Of a DNA stretch of 64,000 nt, positions 12,051-22,179 are shown piece after piece (position 1 is the first letter of the stretch; each line of letters opens with the position of its first letter). This DNA comes from Cycas panzhihuaensis (lineage: Eukaryota; Cycadophyta). Both the position numbers and the translations under genes were made by a program. The notes beneath the pieces are model-generated. The model did no database searches. It was not told where the DNA came from and worked only from the letters and a program-made list of their open reading frames with translations. The stretch covers positions 3,348,001 to 3,412,000 of the forward strand of contig CM041465.1 of assembly GCA_023213395.1 (NCBI GenBank), in the 5' to 3' direction.

Positions 12051-12300
12051 TGTTATGAGCCAAATCCTGTAACAAATAATTATAAAGAAATAGAAAGTGA
12101 AAATTATAGATAAAAGACAAAGAAGAAGATGAAGTTTCAAAGAACATTCATTAATAAAAGATTACAAAAAATATTTCATGATGATCCCGCTCATATATTA
12201 CATACACATATATAGGGCTATTAAGGTTGCCCATCTCTTGGACTTATGCATGTAGGATAATTACAATAAGAGTCATCTCATATGGTGGAGGATCATAACA
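12051..12300 (-). repeat. 3' LTR of the gag-only element (250 bp)
   Basis: On the minus strand it starts TGTTATGATCC at 12300 and ends TAACA at 12051. It is similar along its length to 13835-14083. Confidence 0.85.
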
Positions 12301-12313
12301 TACCCTCCTCCCT
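12301..12313 (-). other. Polypurine tract of the gag-only element
   Basis: Minus strand AGGGAGGAGGGTA, directly before the 3' LTR start, where plus-strand priming would occur. Confidence 0.7.
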
Positions 12314-12499
12314 AAAATGTTTCACCCTCGAAGTATCCTGATACAATGATACATGTGACCAACTCATGTTACTATTATCTAATTGATAGCTCTTGCGAAG
12401 GTCATTAAAAACGTTGTGCATGGAATGAAGCTCTACCCATCCCAAGTTGATTTTGATATACTTGAATTGTCCTCTAATATGCTCTAGATATCTGTAATG

Positions 12500-13121
12500 T
12501 TAAAACCTCAAGCTTGAATGTTGTACTTGTCTGGTGTTTGTAGTTGATGAGGGTCTTGCTTGATAAATTTTGCTACGTTGGGCCTTTTGGTAATGTGGAT
12601 GTCGATATGGTTCCACTTTAGTTTGTCTTTCAACCATTGGTGATGCATTTTCTTCCTTGTCCTTGGGTACAACTAATGGTGTGTGGAGACAAACAACTTC
12701 TGCTACTTGCTCATGACATTCATTTTCTCTCTCATCATTTTTCTTTTGTTCTTGACTTTGTGGAGTGGGGAGAATTCCTTGTCTCATTCTACGATTATAC
12801 TTCTCAAGTATTTGATAAACTTCTTATTTATCTTGCTCAAAGTTTTGCATTTCTTTCCACCAAGAAACATTATATTTTTTTACATATATCAAGTTGTAGC
12901 CAGGAAAATGTATTAAATGGACTAGTTGTGTTATACCACTCCTTAAACCAAAGGTAAGCCTCTCCTTATAGATATAATGAGTCAACTTTAGACATTTCTT
13001 TATTGATCTTATAGTCAACATCAATTGATTTTAAATATAGATGCATGTCTCTAACCCAATCATCTATAGAAAGAGTCTTATTTGTATTAAATATGTGAGA
13101 TATAAGCCTTTTTGTATCCAT
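12500..13121 (-). pseudogene. Degenerate gag of the non-autonomous element
   Basis: It starts at ATG 13121 (MDTKRLISHIFNTNKTL). Next comes DDWVRDMHLYLKSIDVDYKI, then SLYL, a stop, and GEAYLWFKEWY, which fit the Trp and hydrophobic pattern of the retrotransposon gag domain. After a frameshift the polar C-terminal tail reads in the segment 12787-12500 (about 95 residues, rich in Lys, Glu and Gln). No zinc knuckle or pol follows. It would have been a capsid-like protein; it is now broken by stops and at least one frameshift. Confidence 0.6.
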
Positions 13122-13821
13122 GATAATATAGATGTATGAAATATTATGAGGAGTATCTATAACTTATTATTCCCCAATTTTGATACAAAAATAAATATTA
13201 GGCCTTAAGAACAATGATTTTGTGATCAAAGTCTAAACGGCCAAGAAAAATATAATATAAAACCCTTAAATTCAAAAAAAAATAATCTCTGCAAAAAATA
13301 TAACCTAAAAATACATAAAATATAGATTAGAGTGACAACCTTTAAAATACGATTCTAATGATTTAGACAAAATTGAATTTTGATACATAGATCAAAAGTT
13401 ATGACCCATTTAAGAATTTCACTACTAAGGTTTCTAGAAACTGCTACAGTATCTGCTGATAAAATGCTAATAATTTTCTGCTCCAAACTCTGATCAACCT
13501 CAAACCACTTCTATTGAAAAGTAAATAAAAAAATGCACAAAATTAAAAAAACAATTGAGGTCATTTGGATACTTGTAGCCAAAGTTATGGCTCTTTGAAG
13601 TTAAAGTAGTAGATCTATCCAGAAATACAATGACGAAAAAAATAGGTCGAAATTAATTCTACTGCAATTTTCGCACTTTCACTCCAAAATTTATAGTGTG
13701 GCCACTTAAAATTTACAGAACGAACTATTTCATCTCAAATTCACCATTAATTTTCAGAAATTTTAATGTTTGTTCTCTCAAATATGCTTTCAAACTCTTA
13801 ATGACACCTCCTAGATCACCA

Positions 13822-13832
13822 CTCTGATACCA
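13822..13832 (-). other. Primer binding site of the gag-only element
   Basis: Minus strand TGGTATCAGAG, two bases after the 5' LTR end at 13835. Confidence 0.8.
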
Positions 13833-13834
13833 AT

Positions 13835-14083
13835 TGTTACGAACAAAATACTGTAACAAATAATCATAGAGAAATAGAAAGAAAAAATAATAGATAAAAA
13901 ACAAAGAAGGAGATGAAGTTCCAGAGAACATTCATTAACAAAGATTACAAAAAATATTCCATGATGATCCCCCTCATACATTACATACATATATATAGGA
14001 CTATTAAGACTGCCAATCTCTTGGACTTATGCATATGGGATAATTACAATAAGAGTCATCTCATATGGTGGAGGATCATAATA
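13835..14083 (-). repeat. 5' LTR of the gag-only element (249 bp)
   Basis: It pairs with 12051-12300. The terminal TG has become TA at 14083-14082, and the inner end is TAACA followed by the PBS. Several substitutions between the two LTRs indicate an old insertion. Confidence 0.85.
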
Positions 14084-14735
14084 TGAGGCCCCCCACCTAA
14101 CATTTTAAAGATCTCCTATAATGTTCACATATCTTGTCACCTCTAGAATCATTAGATAACTAGTTACTTAAGGATATCATACCTTTAATATATCTAGCTT
14201 CATGATTTTAGTATCCAATATTATTGTCATGAACCATTCAGCCAATTTACATTACATTAGATATCTCTAGTAACATATAGCTCAATAATACTTCCCTGTT
14301 GCCTACTAGATAAAAGTCAACAAACCTATTACATATTCTTGTAGCACATGCCAAAGCAATGATTGCTACCTATGTACCATTTAGCATAACATGAAATTCC
14401 ATAATCAACTATTTGGCAATCACCATGATGCACTTATTGAAATTATACATGGAAAAGCCCTCCACCTATCATTGAGATCTCCTATAGCGTCCACACATCT
14501 TGCCACCTCTAGGATCATCCCATAACTTGTTACTTGAGGATATTGCACCCTCAATATACCTAGTTTCATGGCTTTTGCATATACATTATTATTGTCATGA
14601 ATCATTCAACTAATGTGCATTACACTAGATATTTCAGGCCGCACATAGCTAAATAATACCTATTTTAATCTCCTAGTAGCACATGGCAAAGTAATGTGCT
14701 AATTCTTGTGTATCAAAGCGGGATGAATAATAAAA

Positions 14736-15027
14736 ATGACTTACTGCACATGCACATACTTATTCTCAACTTCTAATATGAAGGAGCTAAAGGCTACCAA
14801 GGTTGGAATCTCCCATCTCTAGAAGCAAGATTGGAATGCATCCCCGAGCAAAAGTTTTGGCAACACACAATTACGTAAAATCTCATATGAAAGCTCTATA
14901 CCAGCAATATGAATTATAGGAGGTTATAGCTATCTCCAATGAAGCTGATGGTACAGAGCCCAATGAAAAGGTAAAGCTTAGAGTTGAGAGAAATTCAAGG
15001 GCTATCCCCTAAATTGCAACACTTTTA
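14736..15027. other. 3' flank of the PPR gene
   Basis: Probably contains the gene's 3' untranslated region on the minus strand. No clear polyadenylation signal stands out. Confidence 0.35.
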
Positions 15028-16875
15028 TCACCAATAATCACCACAAGAACACAGCCCATCCTTGAAATGATGGAAACGATTGGCATCCCTTACAACAATT
15101 GCCCGCTTTACAATCTTAGATATAAACTTGATGGCAGTGTGGCAGTCGCCACATACACGAAGATTCTTAACAATTCGGATTGTTATTCCTGGTGGTGTGC
15201 TGATAATCCCAAATGAAATGGCAAGCTTCTCACTGTGGTAGCAGAGCACATGTTCCTTTTGCTCCTCCTCCACATCATGCAGCACAAAGTTGGTGTTGGG
15301 AACATAACCTGCATCTTTCAATTGTGCAGCAAGTCTCTCCAACTCTGAATAGATTTCATCCGTTTTTGGGTGAGACCTGTCTTGTACCATGAATGAATGC
15401 ACCCTGCCCTTGACCTCAATCCAACTGCATCCTGGCTTCTTTTTTACTCCCCTTTCTTTCATTGTTTTTCTCACCTTTGCTACTTCATCCCATCTGCCAG
15501 CTGCAGCATATATGTTTGAAAGCAAAACATGTGTTCCGGCATTTTGTGGTTCCAACTCTAAAAGGCATTCTGCAGCTCGCTGTCCTAGTTCCATGTTGCC
15601 ATAAATTCTGCAGGCACCAAGCAACGCACCCCACACAACAGAATCAGGCCTAAATGGCATGTTGTTGACTAAGTCCTCTGCCAAGTCCAGGTGTCCAGCT
15701 CGACCTAGAAGATCAATCATGCAAGCATAGTGATCTGATTGCGGTAGAATGCAATGATTTTGACTCATGGAATGAAAATAGTGGCGACCTTCAGCCACCA
15801 GGCCTGCATGACTACAAGCAGATAGGACACCAATGAAAGTAATATGGTCAGCTTTCACTCCTGCAAGTTGCATTTGTTCAAAGAGTTGGAAGGTTTCCCT
15901 GCTGCTGCCATTCTGAGCATACCCTCCAATCATTACATTCCATAACACAACATCTCGAACAGGCATTTTGTCAAATGCTTGTTGTGCATCCTCTATGCTC
16001 CCACATTTTGCATACATGTCAAGCAAAGCACTCCCCACGAAGACATTAGACTCAAATCCAGTTCTGATGATGTGGACATGGATCTGCTTACCATGTTCCA
16101 GGGTTGCAAGACTAGCACACGAGCTGAGAACACTAGCAAATGTGAATTCATTCGGCTTCACATCTGCTCCTTGCATTTGACAGAACATCTTCAGAGCCTC
16201 TTCAGAATGTCCATTTTGGGCATACCCTGAAATCATTGCAGTCCATGAAACCAAGTTTCGCTCAGGCATTTTGTCAAACAATTGGCGGGCATCCCCAGTA
16301 CAGCCACATTTAACATACGTATCAAGAAGAGCACTTGCCACGAAGACATCTGACAGAAACAAAGTTTTTGTGATATGGGAATGGATCTGTTTGCCTAATT
16401 TCAAAGTAGGGAGACTGGCACATACCCTGAGAACGCTGCCAAGGGTAAACTCGTTCATCTTTATGCCTGCTCTTAGCACTTGCTCAAAGAGTTTCAGGGC
16501 TTCTTGTCCATACCCATGCCGAGCATATGCAGCAATCATTGCATTCCATGATATTCCATCCCGTTCTGGCATTTCGTCAAACAGCTGGCGAGCATAAGTC
16601 ACACACCCTGATTTACCATAGCCGGTAATCATAGTATTCCATGAAGACACAAATCGCAAGGGCATTCTGTCGAACATTTGGCGTGCATCCTGTATACACC
16701 CGCACTTGCCATACATGTCCACAAGCCGGTTTCTCAGTAAGATACCCAGCGTAAAACCCGTTTTGATTATACGGGCGTGAATCTTCTTTCCCTTTGCCAA
16801 GGATTTCAGGTTGATGCACTCTTGCAAAAGGCGATCATAATTATCTGGCTCTGTGCCGATGCGTTGTCGGCCCAT
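15028..16875 (-). CDS. PLS-class pentatricopeptide repeat protein with E and DYW domains
   Basis: An intact single-exon gene of 615 residues from ATG 16875. Upstream in frame there is no other ATG before a stop (the codon at 16893 is GTG). About twelve PPR motifs of P, L and S type run from residue 12 to about 411, with repeats such as VSWTAMISGYAQNGHSEEAL and the L-type KQIHVHIIRTGF. E1/E2 follow at about 412-480, then PGCSWIEV (481) and the DYW domain. Its cytidine-deaminase motif is complete: HSEKLA (His547, Glu549), CGDCH (Cys575, Cys578) and the terminal CSCGDYW. Such proteins bind organelle transcripts and perform C-to-U editing. No strong transit peptide is visible, so the N-terminus may be short or miss a 5' exon. 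The target RNA cannot be predicted. Confidence 0.95.
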   Translation of the reverse strand: MGRQRIGTEPDNYDRLLQECINLKSLAKGKKIHARIIKTGFTLGILLRNRLVDMYGKCGCIQDARQMFDRMPLRFVSSWNTMITGYGKSGCVTYARQLFDEMPERDGISWNAMIAAYARHGYGQEALKLFEQVLRAGIKMNEFTLGSVLRVCASLPTLKLGKQIHSHITKTLFLSDVFVASALLDTYVKCGCTGDARQLFDKMPERNLVSWTAMISGYAQNGHSEEALKMFCQMQGADVKPNEFTFASVLSSCASLATLEHGKQIHVHIIRTGFESNVFVGSALLDMYAKCGSIEDAQQAFDKMPVRDVVLWNVMIGGYAQNGSSRETFQLFEQMQLAGVKADHITFIGVLSACSHAGLVAEGRHYFHSMSQNHCILPQSDHYACMIDLLGRAGHLDLAEDLVNNMPFRPDSVVWGALLGACRIYGNMELGQRAAECLLELEPQNAGTHVLLSNIYAAAGRWDEVAKVRKTMKERGVKKKPGCSWIEVKGRVHSFMVQDRSHPKTDEIYSELERLAAQLKDAGYVPNTNFVLHDVEEEQKEHVLCYHSEKLAISFGIISTPPGITIRIVKNLRVCGDCHTAIKFISKIVKRAIVVRDANRFHHFKDGLCSCGDYW

Positions 16876-18799
16876 CAGTTGTAACAAGTCCACACCCTCT
16901 TCGTCCCCTACTTCTTGTATTGTTTTCCTCTGAGTTGCAGAATTGATATCTGATGTGAATGTTAAAAGTCAATACAGCGCGACTGTTCAAGTCCCGCAAT
17001 AGCTGTGATGAATGCGAACAAGGCCAAGTTGCTGGGCTGCTTCGTGAGTGGTGGAAACCAAATCATCCGCACGCAGCGTTTGAGTAGTACGCTCCTGTGC
17101 ACCGTTTCTCCTGATCCTCAAAATATCGACGAGAAATCATCCATATTCGTAACCGAACTGAAATAGAGGTAACACCCTCTCCATCTCCACTTCCGCTGTG
17201 ACCCTTTTAAATGGAACTCTCCATCCTGGTCCTGTATTTAGCCACGTAGCCAAATAAACTCTCCAACATGCCCGTGCCCGGGGGGTTGCACCCTTTTGTA
17301 GCCTTTAAATCACCGGGAATAACCATCCTTCTTTTGGAAAGAAACAAATTGAGCTACCACCCCACGCTCTATATCCTGCCAACACCAAACGGATGCAACA
17401 AAGGGGCCAACCAGGGTCAACGTGCAACATGAGTTACTAGTGGCACACCTCTTACGCATGCCTCAACTCCCATGGAATTTTTTATTTTTGTTCTTTTCAA
17501 TGGTTGTACCGTTTTATGTTTTACCGCAAACTTATTCCTACCTACATAATATGTCTCACATGCTCAATAGTACTAGCACTATAGTTCAAACTAACACATC
17601 ACATGCAAACAATATCACACATCCATGGTGTTGTATCACACACATAGAGCATTTTGGCTCAATAATAGCAATTCAGGCATCTTACCATGGTGTTGTCAAC
17701 ATCACACATGGTATTTTACCATATAAATAGCCCTAGATATTAACCACAGCATAAACAATTATAGCATGTTGGGTGGCAATTCAAAGGTCTACACAAGAAT
17801 ATAATTTATTTAAAAATCTTATAACAATCTAATAGGGTTCCTAGTGGAAGAGTATAATACTTATATATGCCATGCATATGAGTGGATTTATGCCACACAT
17901 TCTCGCATATCCCTTACACTAGTGGAGTTGTGGTAAACATTCTCACATGTCATACATACCAATGCCATCACACTAGACACTCCCATACAACATACATAAT
18001 AGTGAGATCATGCCACACACCATTTTAGATGCAGAAAACCCATATGCATGTAAGCAATAATCCATACATTCTAGGTGTAAGGATAAAGAATTGACTCTCA
18101 CAAAGTAGTAGTGCCTATGTTTTAGTATGTATCTCCTACCACATGCTACCTTAATATCTAAGCGCCTTGACATCCAATAAGGTTTGAGAGTTACATTCTT
18201 GATGATAATAGAAACTATCATAGGTCAACCACTTTCCTAATCTTAACAAAATCCATTGCCAAAAACATAGAGCAAATTTATGAGAATTTAAGAGGAATTA
18301 TTTCCCTAAAATCATGTATAACATATATTCGGGTATGGTAAAAAGTTAAATTCATATGCAACCCACTAAATTTATAGAATAGAACAACAAGCTTATGCAA
18401 TTGTAATAGCCCTACTTGTATCCTTGTATATTTTATTTGTGTGTTCCTTTGTAAAGCATAAATCTCTTAGTTTCATTGTGATGTAAACATCTTGTAAATA
18501 TGTAACAAGGCTTTAATGTAATATCCCATTAAGTGTGAGGGATGCACCTTGGAATATTTTAAATATGTTATAACATAAATATGTCTTAGATAGTATTAGG
18601 ATGTAAATATATCATGATTACTTTAAAGGCTAAGTGTCGTATTTTGTAAATATTATAATTACTAAAACCCACCAATAATAAGGCGTGGTTGAATTGCTCA
18701 ACAAAAAAGAGGGGGGCACTTGACTTGAATGAACAAGGAATCTTAGGAGGAAAGGAGTACAGAAATTAATTCATTAATCCTTAACATAGATCATAAGAT
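16876..18799. other. Upstream region of the PPR gene and intergenic DNA
   Basis: The first 500 bases are GC-richer than the surroundings and should hold the PPR gene's 5' UTR and promoter; a TTTAAA-type sequence near 17205-17212 is a weak TATA candidate. From 17400 the DNA is AT-rich with short recurring CACA/CATG-type words and no convincing gene. The 5' leader of element D must lie in the last part, but its LTR and PBS were not recognised. Confidence 0.35.
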
Positions 18800-19481
18800 A
18801 GTAATATGGATCCATGATATGTGTCTAACAAAATCTCTTACAAGAAAGACTTACAAGTGTTTAATCTTGATTACCCTTTTCTTTTCAAAAGATTAGCAAA
18901 AATCAATTCTAACACAAGCAATTCAAACTCAATAAATTCCATAAATACAACATATATTAGCCACCCTTCTACACCTTCACACACTTCTCCTTTCTTGAAT
19001 TCTTTTATGCAAAGTATTTAACCAAGTGGGTCTAGTGTTGGAATCATACAATCATCATTTACACAACAAAATCCTCCCCCTAAATTTCCTCCTTTTGGAA
19101 GTAACCTAATGCCACCTAATATTTCATATCCTCTTATAGGCCTATCAAGTCTCACACAAAGTTGTTGGAGATCTTATACGGATTATATAAATATCCCTCT
19201 CATAACAAACATTTAAATGACCCCTCTTCCCCTTATTATTCCTCCTTTTCCACACTTTGAAGGAACACATGTAAAAGATCCACCAAACCACGTTTATATC
19301 TTTTATTTGGCATGCTCTAAATGGCAACAAAATGGTAATCTTTTTTATCTTATTTTTTTGCATATAACTTTTTGCGATGCTCTTAAATACTTTTATCGAT
19401 TACACCCCCATTTATTTTTTATATTTTAACAGTTTGTTAATCATTTTATTACCTATTTCGAAATAGGAAATCCTTTTGGTC
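18800..19481 (+). pseudogene. Element D gag, 5' part, upstream of the copia insertion
   Basis: A plus-strand frame with a few stops: an Asn/Ser/Pro-rich N-terminus, then PPFPHFEGTHVKDPPNHVYI, FYLACSKWQQ and DALKYFYRLHP, ending FEIGNPFGP at 19481. It parallels element B's gag (PRFDGTSSQDPAEYVRSF, DALKWFYRLP, FINYFDVARLF). The frame stops at the target duplication TGGTC and resumes at 26849 beyond element C. The element is Tat-like by gag; its 5' LTR was not found. Confidence 0.7.
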
Positions 19482-20058
19482 CGTTAGGAATATTAATGTT
19501 AGTTTTATATTCATGTTAGTTTTATGTTAATGTTACTTTTATGTCACATGTATAAAAGTAAATTGAAGCGATGTAAAGGTTCTTTTTAATAAGCTAATGT
19601 CAATTATTAATTCTTAATGTGAAGTAGTTGAAATGCTTGTCGCCCATTTCAACGAACCTCTCTTTCTACAAATAGCCTCTCCTAGATTCTAGGAATGGTC
19701 AACGAACCTCTCTTTCTACAAATAGCCTCTCCTAGATTCTAGGAACCCATTCCTAGAATCTAGGAGAGGCTATTTGTAGAAAGAGAGGTTCGTTGAAATA
19801 AGCGATTCATTTCAACTACTTCACATTAAGAATCATAAGCCTATTTTAAAGGCTGGTTTACATATGTAGAGGGTATTCGTATCAGGTTTTTTGTAAATTT
19901 TTTAAGTCAATAAAATATTATATTAGTGAGGTGGTTTTTCTTCCCCATAAGGGGTTTTCCTCCTGTCAAAACATTATGTACTTGTGCAATGTCTGATTTC
20001 ACCTGTGTATGTTAATTTCTTTGATCCTGTGACATTGTGCATGCTACCTATTCTCACA
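19482..20058 (+). repeat. 5' LTR of element C (577 bp)
   Basis: It starts CGTTAGGAATATT (TG has become CG) and ends CTCACA beside the PBS. A TATA box TATAAAAG is at 19551-19558 and AATAAA at 19909-19914, giving plausible U3 and R limits. It is about 100 bp longer than the 3' LTR because of a duplicated, inverted segment at 19611-19832. Confidence 0.9.
19611..19832. repeat. Palindrome with internal direct duplication inside the 5' LTR
   Basis: A 47-base segment starting TCAACGAACCTC occurs at 19649-19695 and 19699-19745, then inverted at 19750-19796. The outer arms 19611-19635 and 19808-19832 are also inverted copies. The DNA can fold into a long hairpin. The 3' LTR has only one direct copy and a short inverted remnant. 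Confidence 0.92.
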
Positions 20059-20069
20059 TGGTATCAGAG
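20059..20069 (+). other. Primer binding site of element C
   Basis: TGGTATCAGAG immediately after the LTR's terminal CA; initiator-Met tRNA type. Confidence 0.88.
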
Positions 20070-20084
20070 TTGAAGACTCCTACC

Positions 20085-21125
20085 TTTGAGATTGTTGCAC
20101 CTCGCTTACTTCAATGACATCATCTTGCCGTACAGGAAAGATAACAGGATTCTCTACTTTTGTATCATCAAATTCACCCTTAGTGACTTGATATCCACTT
20201 GTTTCAAATGTTTCATCACAATCCCTTACTTTTTCTGAAGAGTCTAATGGTTGCTCTGATTCGTTAGGTTCCTCTACTTAAGGTTTATTCTCCTCAGATC
20301 CATTAACCTCTGTCTGTAGCTCAGGCAATTTTAGCAGCCTGTCTTGCTGCCCTCAATAAAGGAGGAATATTTTCAATTTTTCCAAGACACTAGGTTACAC
20401 TTGTTGCTAACCTAATATCTTCTTCAAGGAAATACTTCTCAAAAAGCCTCTTATTACAAATTATTTTTAGATCATTTATACAGGGTCTTCAATGTTGAAG
20501 ATTTAATAAGAACAAAGAATTCAATTGTCTTTCCGCAAAGGCAATGGCCAAAAAAAAAAAAAAAAGACCTATAATCAGTTCTCACATCAATACATTCAAT
20601 GTCTTGCTTGATATTTTACTTGACATGATTGTTGTATTTGTATAGACATTCCAGCTATTGAACTACATAAGAAAGTTGATTTACAGGCATAAGCTAACTT
20701 CATGTGGAAGAGGAAATCTTTATTGGCCTTGGGAATCATCTGCAAAGCCACATCCATGAGCCAAAAACAGAAATAAAGTAGCCCATCAAAACTTTGAATC
20801 AAACCTCCATCCTCTACAAATTCTCCTCTGACTACACACTACGGGAACAATATTGCAATCCATGGAACGGTATCAGAATGGGCAAACTCTTGGAGGATCT
20901 CGGACCATTCTCCAGTGACCAATGCTCTCTGGGAGACAAGATCCACCATATTTGAGAGGCTTTCTGACCCCGGCTATGATCGTCCGCCTCAGGCTATGTT
21001 ACTTTGTAGAACGCCTAGCGAGAGCCAACGCCTCGCCACCATCGCTCTCGATTCTATGATCCAAACCTGCAACGAAAATTGCCGCCGCCACAGATAGTCG
21101 AAATAGGTAGGGTTTTTATCCTATT
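20085..21125 (-). pseudogene. Gene-like sequence in antisense in the leader of element C; unrecognised
   Basis: On the minus strand one frame runs from ATG 21042 to about 20596 with two early stops and one later: NMVDLVSQRALVTGEWSEI, LQEFAHSDTVPWIAILFP, then LLYFCFWLMDVALQMIPKAN. After a T-rich stretch (20550-20566) a second coding-like block reads NKRLFEKYFLEEDIRLATSV and LGKIENIPPLLRAARQAAK, then a frameshift and an acidic tail (near 20330-20100). None of this resembles gag, pol or known extra retroelement ORFs. Codon-like structure, higher GC near 20900-21100 and the antisense position suggest a host gene fragment carried by or inserted into the element. I cannot name the gene. A competing plus-strand frame at 20915-21097 is shorter. 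Confidence 0.45.
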
Positions 21126-22179
21126 GCCCCTCGCCCCCTCGGACCTCAATCATTTTCTTAATTTAATTTTCTTTTATAAAAAACATAACTCCGTCGGGTC
21201 CGCGCCCAACCCCCTCTCCAATAATTAACATAGTTGATCTTAATTCCATGGACTTCTCTTGAAGAGTATTATTTTTTAATGTTAAAATTAGCCCCCTCTA
21301 TTACTTCATTTTAGTGTTGACATTAACCCTCCTTATTACATCCTAATGTTAACTTTAATCCCCTCTCTCAAAGATATGTAATTAGTATATTAAAAATTTA
21401 ATCTTTTGAAAGGACCAAATTATTCTTTCCTTCTTCTTCTTAGCATTTATGGCCTCTTATTCGTCCCCTCTCTTAAAAATAATGATATAACCTAGTGAGG
21501 CTATCTATGATAGCTTAATATGTCTTATTAGCCTATTAGAGTTATGCATTTGTTGTTTCTTACTTCTTTTTTTCTAGTTCACATTTAAACTATGGATTCA
21601 ATAACTCAACAATCATAGATGTCCTAATAGCTTTTAATTGAGCTTCATTTTATTACCTAGTAAAAATTTATCTAGTACATACTTTAAAAAGTCATCTTGA
21701 GTGAACAACATTTTCCTCTTCTCTAAATGAGAACCATTTAAAACTTTATTTAAAATTTTCTGTTTATTATTATATAGATATCTAAAGGGTAATTAGACTG
21801 CATAACACTTTTATTATTATTGAACAAGTAACTTATTTTTTAAATATATTTCTTTAATTAATAACGGGGACTATTAATATTTTTTTTAGAAAAGGGCAAC
21901 ATTTAATTCTTTCTAAGGGAAGTACATCTAAACATATAACAATGATTTTCAGTTTCTTAAACATGTCTGTGAAATGTTAATAGAATTACTCTGATGTTTG
22001 GTAAATTTTTTATGTGACTATTATTACCCACACTTATTCATCTAGATTTTCTAAATTTTTTGACTTCTAATTATTTATTACAATTCCTAATATGGTATTA
22101 ATACCAGGGACAACCACCTGCATTCTAATTCCAGTTTTAACCAACTCAAACTATGCCGACTGGAGGAATCGCATATCCC
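21126..22179 (+). other. AT-rich leader segment of element C
   Basis: No coding sequence recognised between the antisense gene-like block and the start of gag. Confidence 0.4.

Larger units (their letters stand above)
12051..14083 (-). mobile_element. Complete gag-only (non-autonomous) LTR retrotransposon, 2.03 kb
   Basis: It has two similar LTRs (13835-14083 and 12051-12300), an initiator-Met-type PBS at 13832-13822, a gag remnant, and a purine-rich tract just before the 3' LTR (12301-12313). There is no room for or trace of protease, RT or integrase, so it must have moved using enzymes of another element. Flanks read GAGAG on the left and TGAGG on the right, an imperfect decayed target duplication. 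A neighbouring empty copy of the target confirms both ends. Confidence 0.85.
12003..14735. repeat. Diverged tandem duplication (about 365-bp unit), one copy split by an LTR element
   Basis: Unit 1 is 12003-12050 plus 14084 to about 14404; unit 2 is about 14409-14735. Matching landmarks in order are TATTTGGCAATC-like, TTGAAATTATACATGGA-like, CCTCCACCTA, GATCTCCTATA, ACATCTTG.CACCTCTAG and CATTACA.TAGATAT. Unit 2 has no insertion between CATGGA and CCTCCACC, whereas unit 1 holds the whole 2.0-kb element there. It therefore acts as an empty-site reference. Confidence 0.75.

Noticed and set aside
17422-17730. 102-residue ORF upstream of the PPR gene
   Set aside because: Low-complexity, rich in His, Thr and Asn; no domain and no supporting context.
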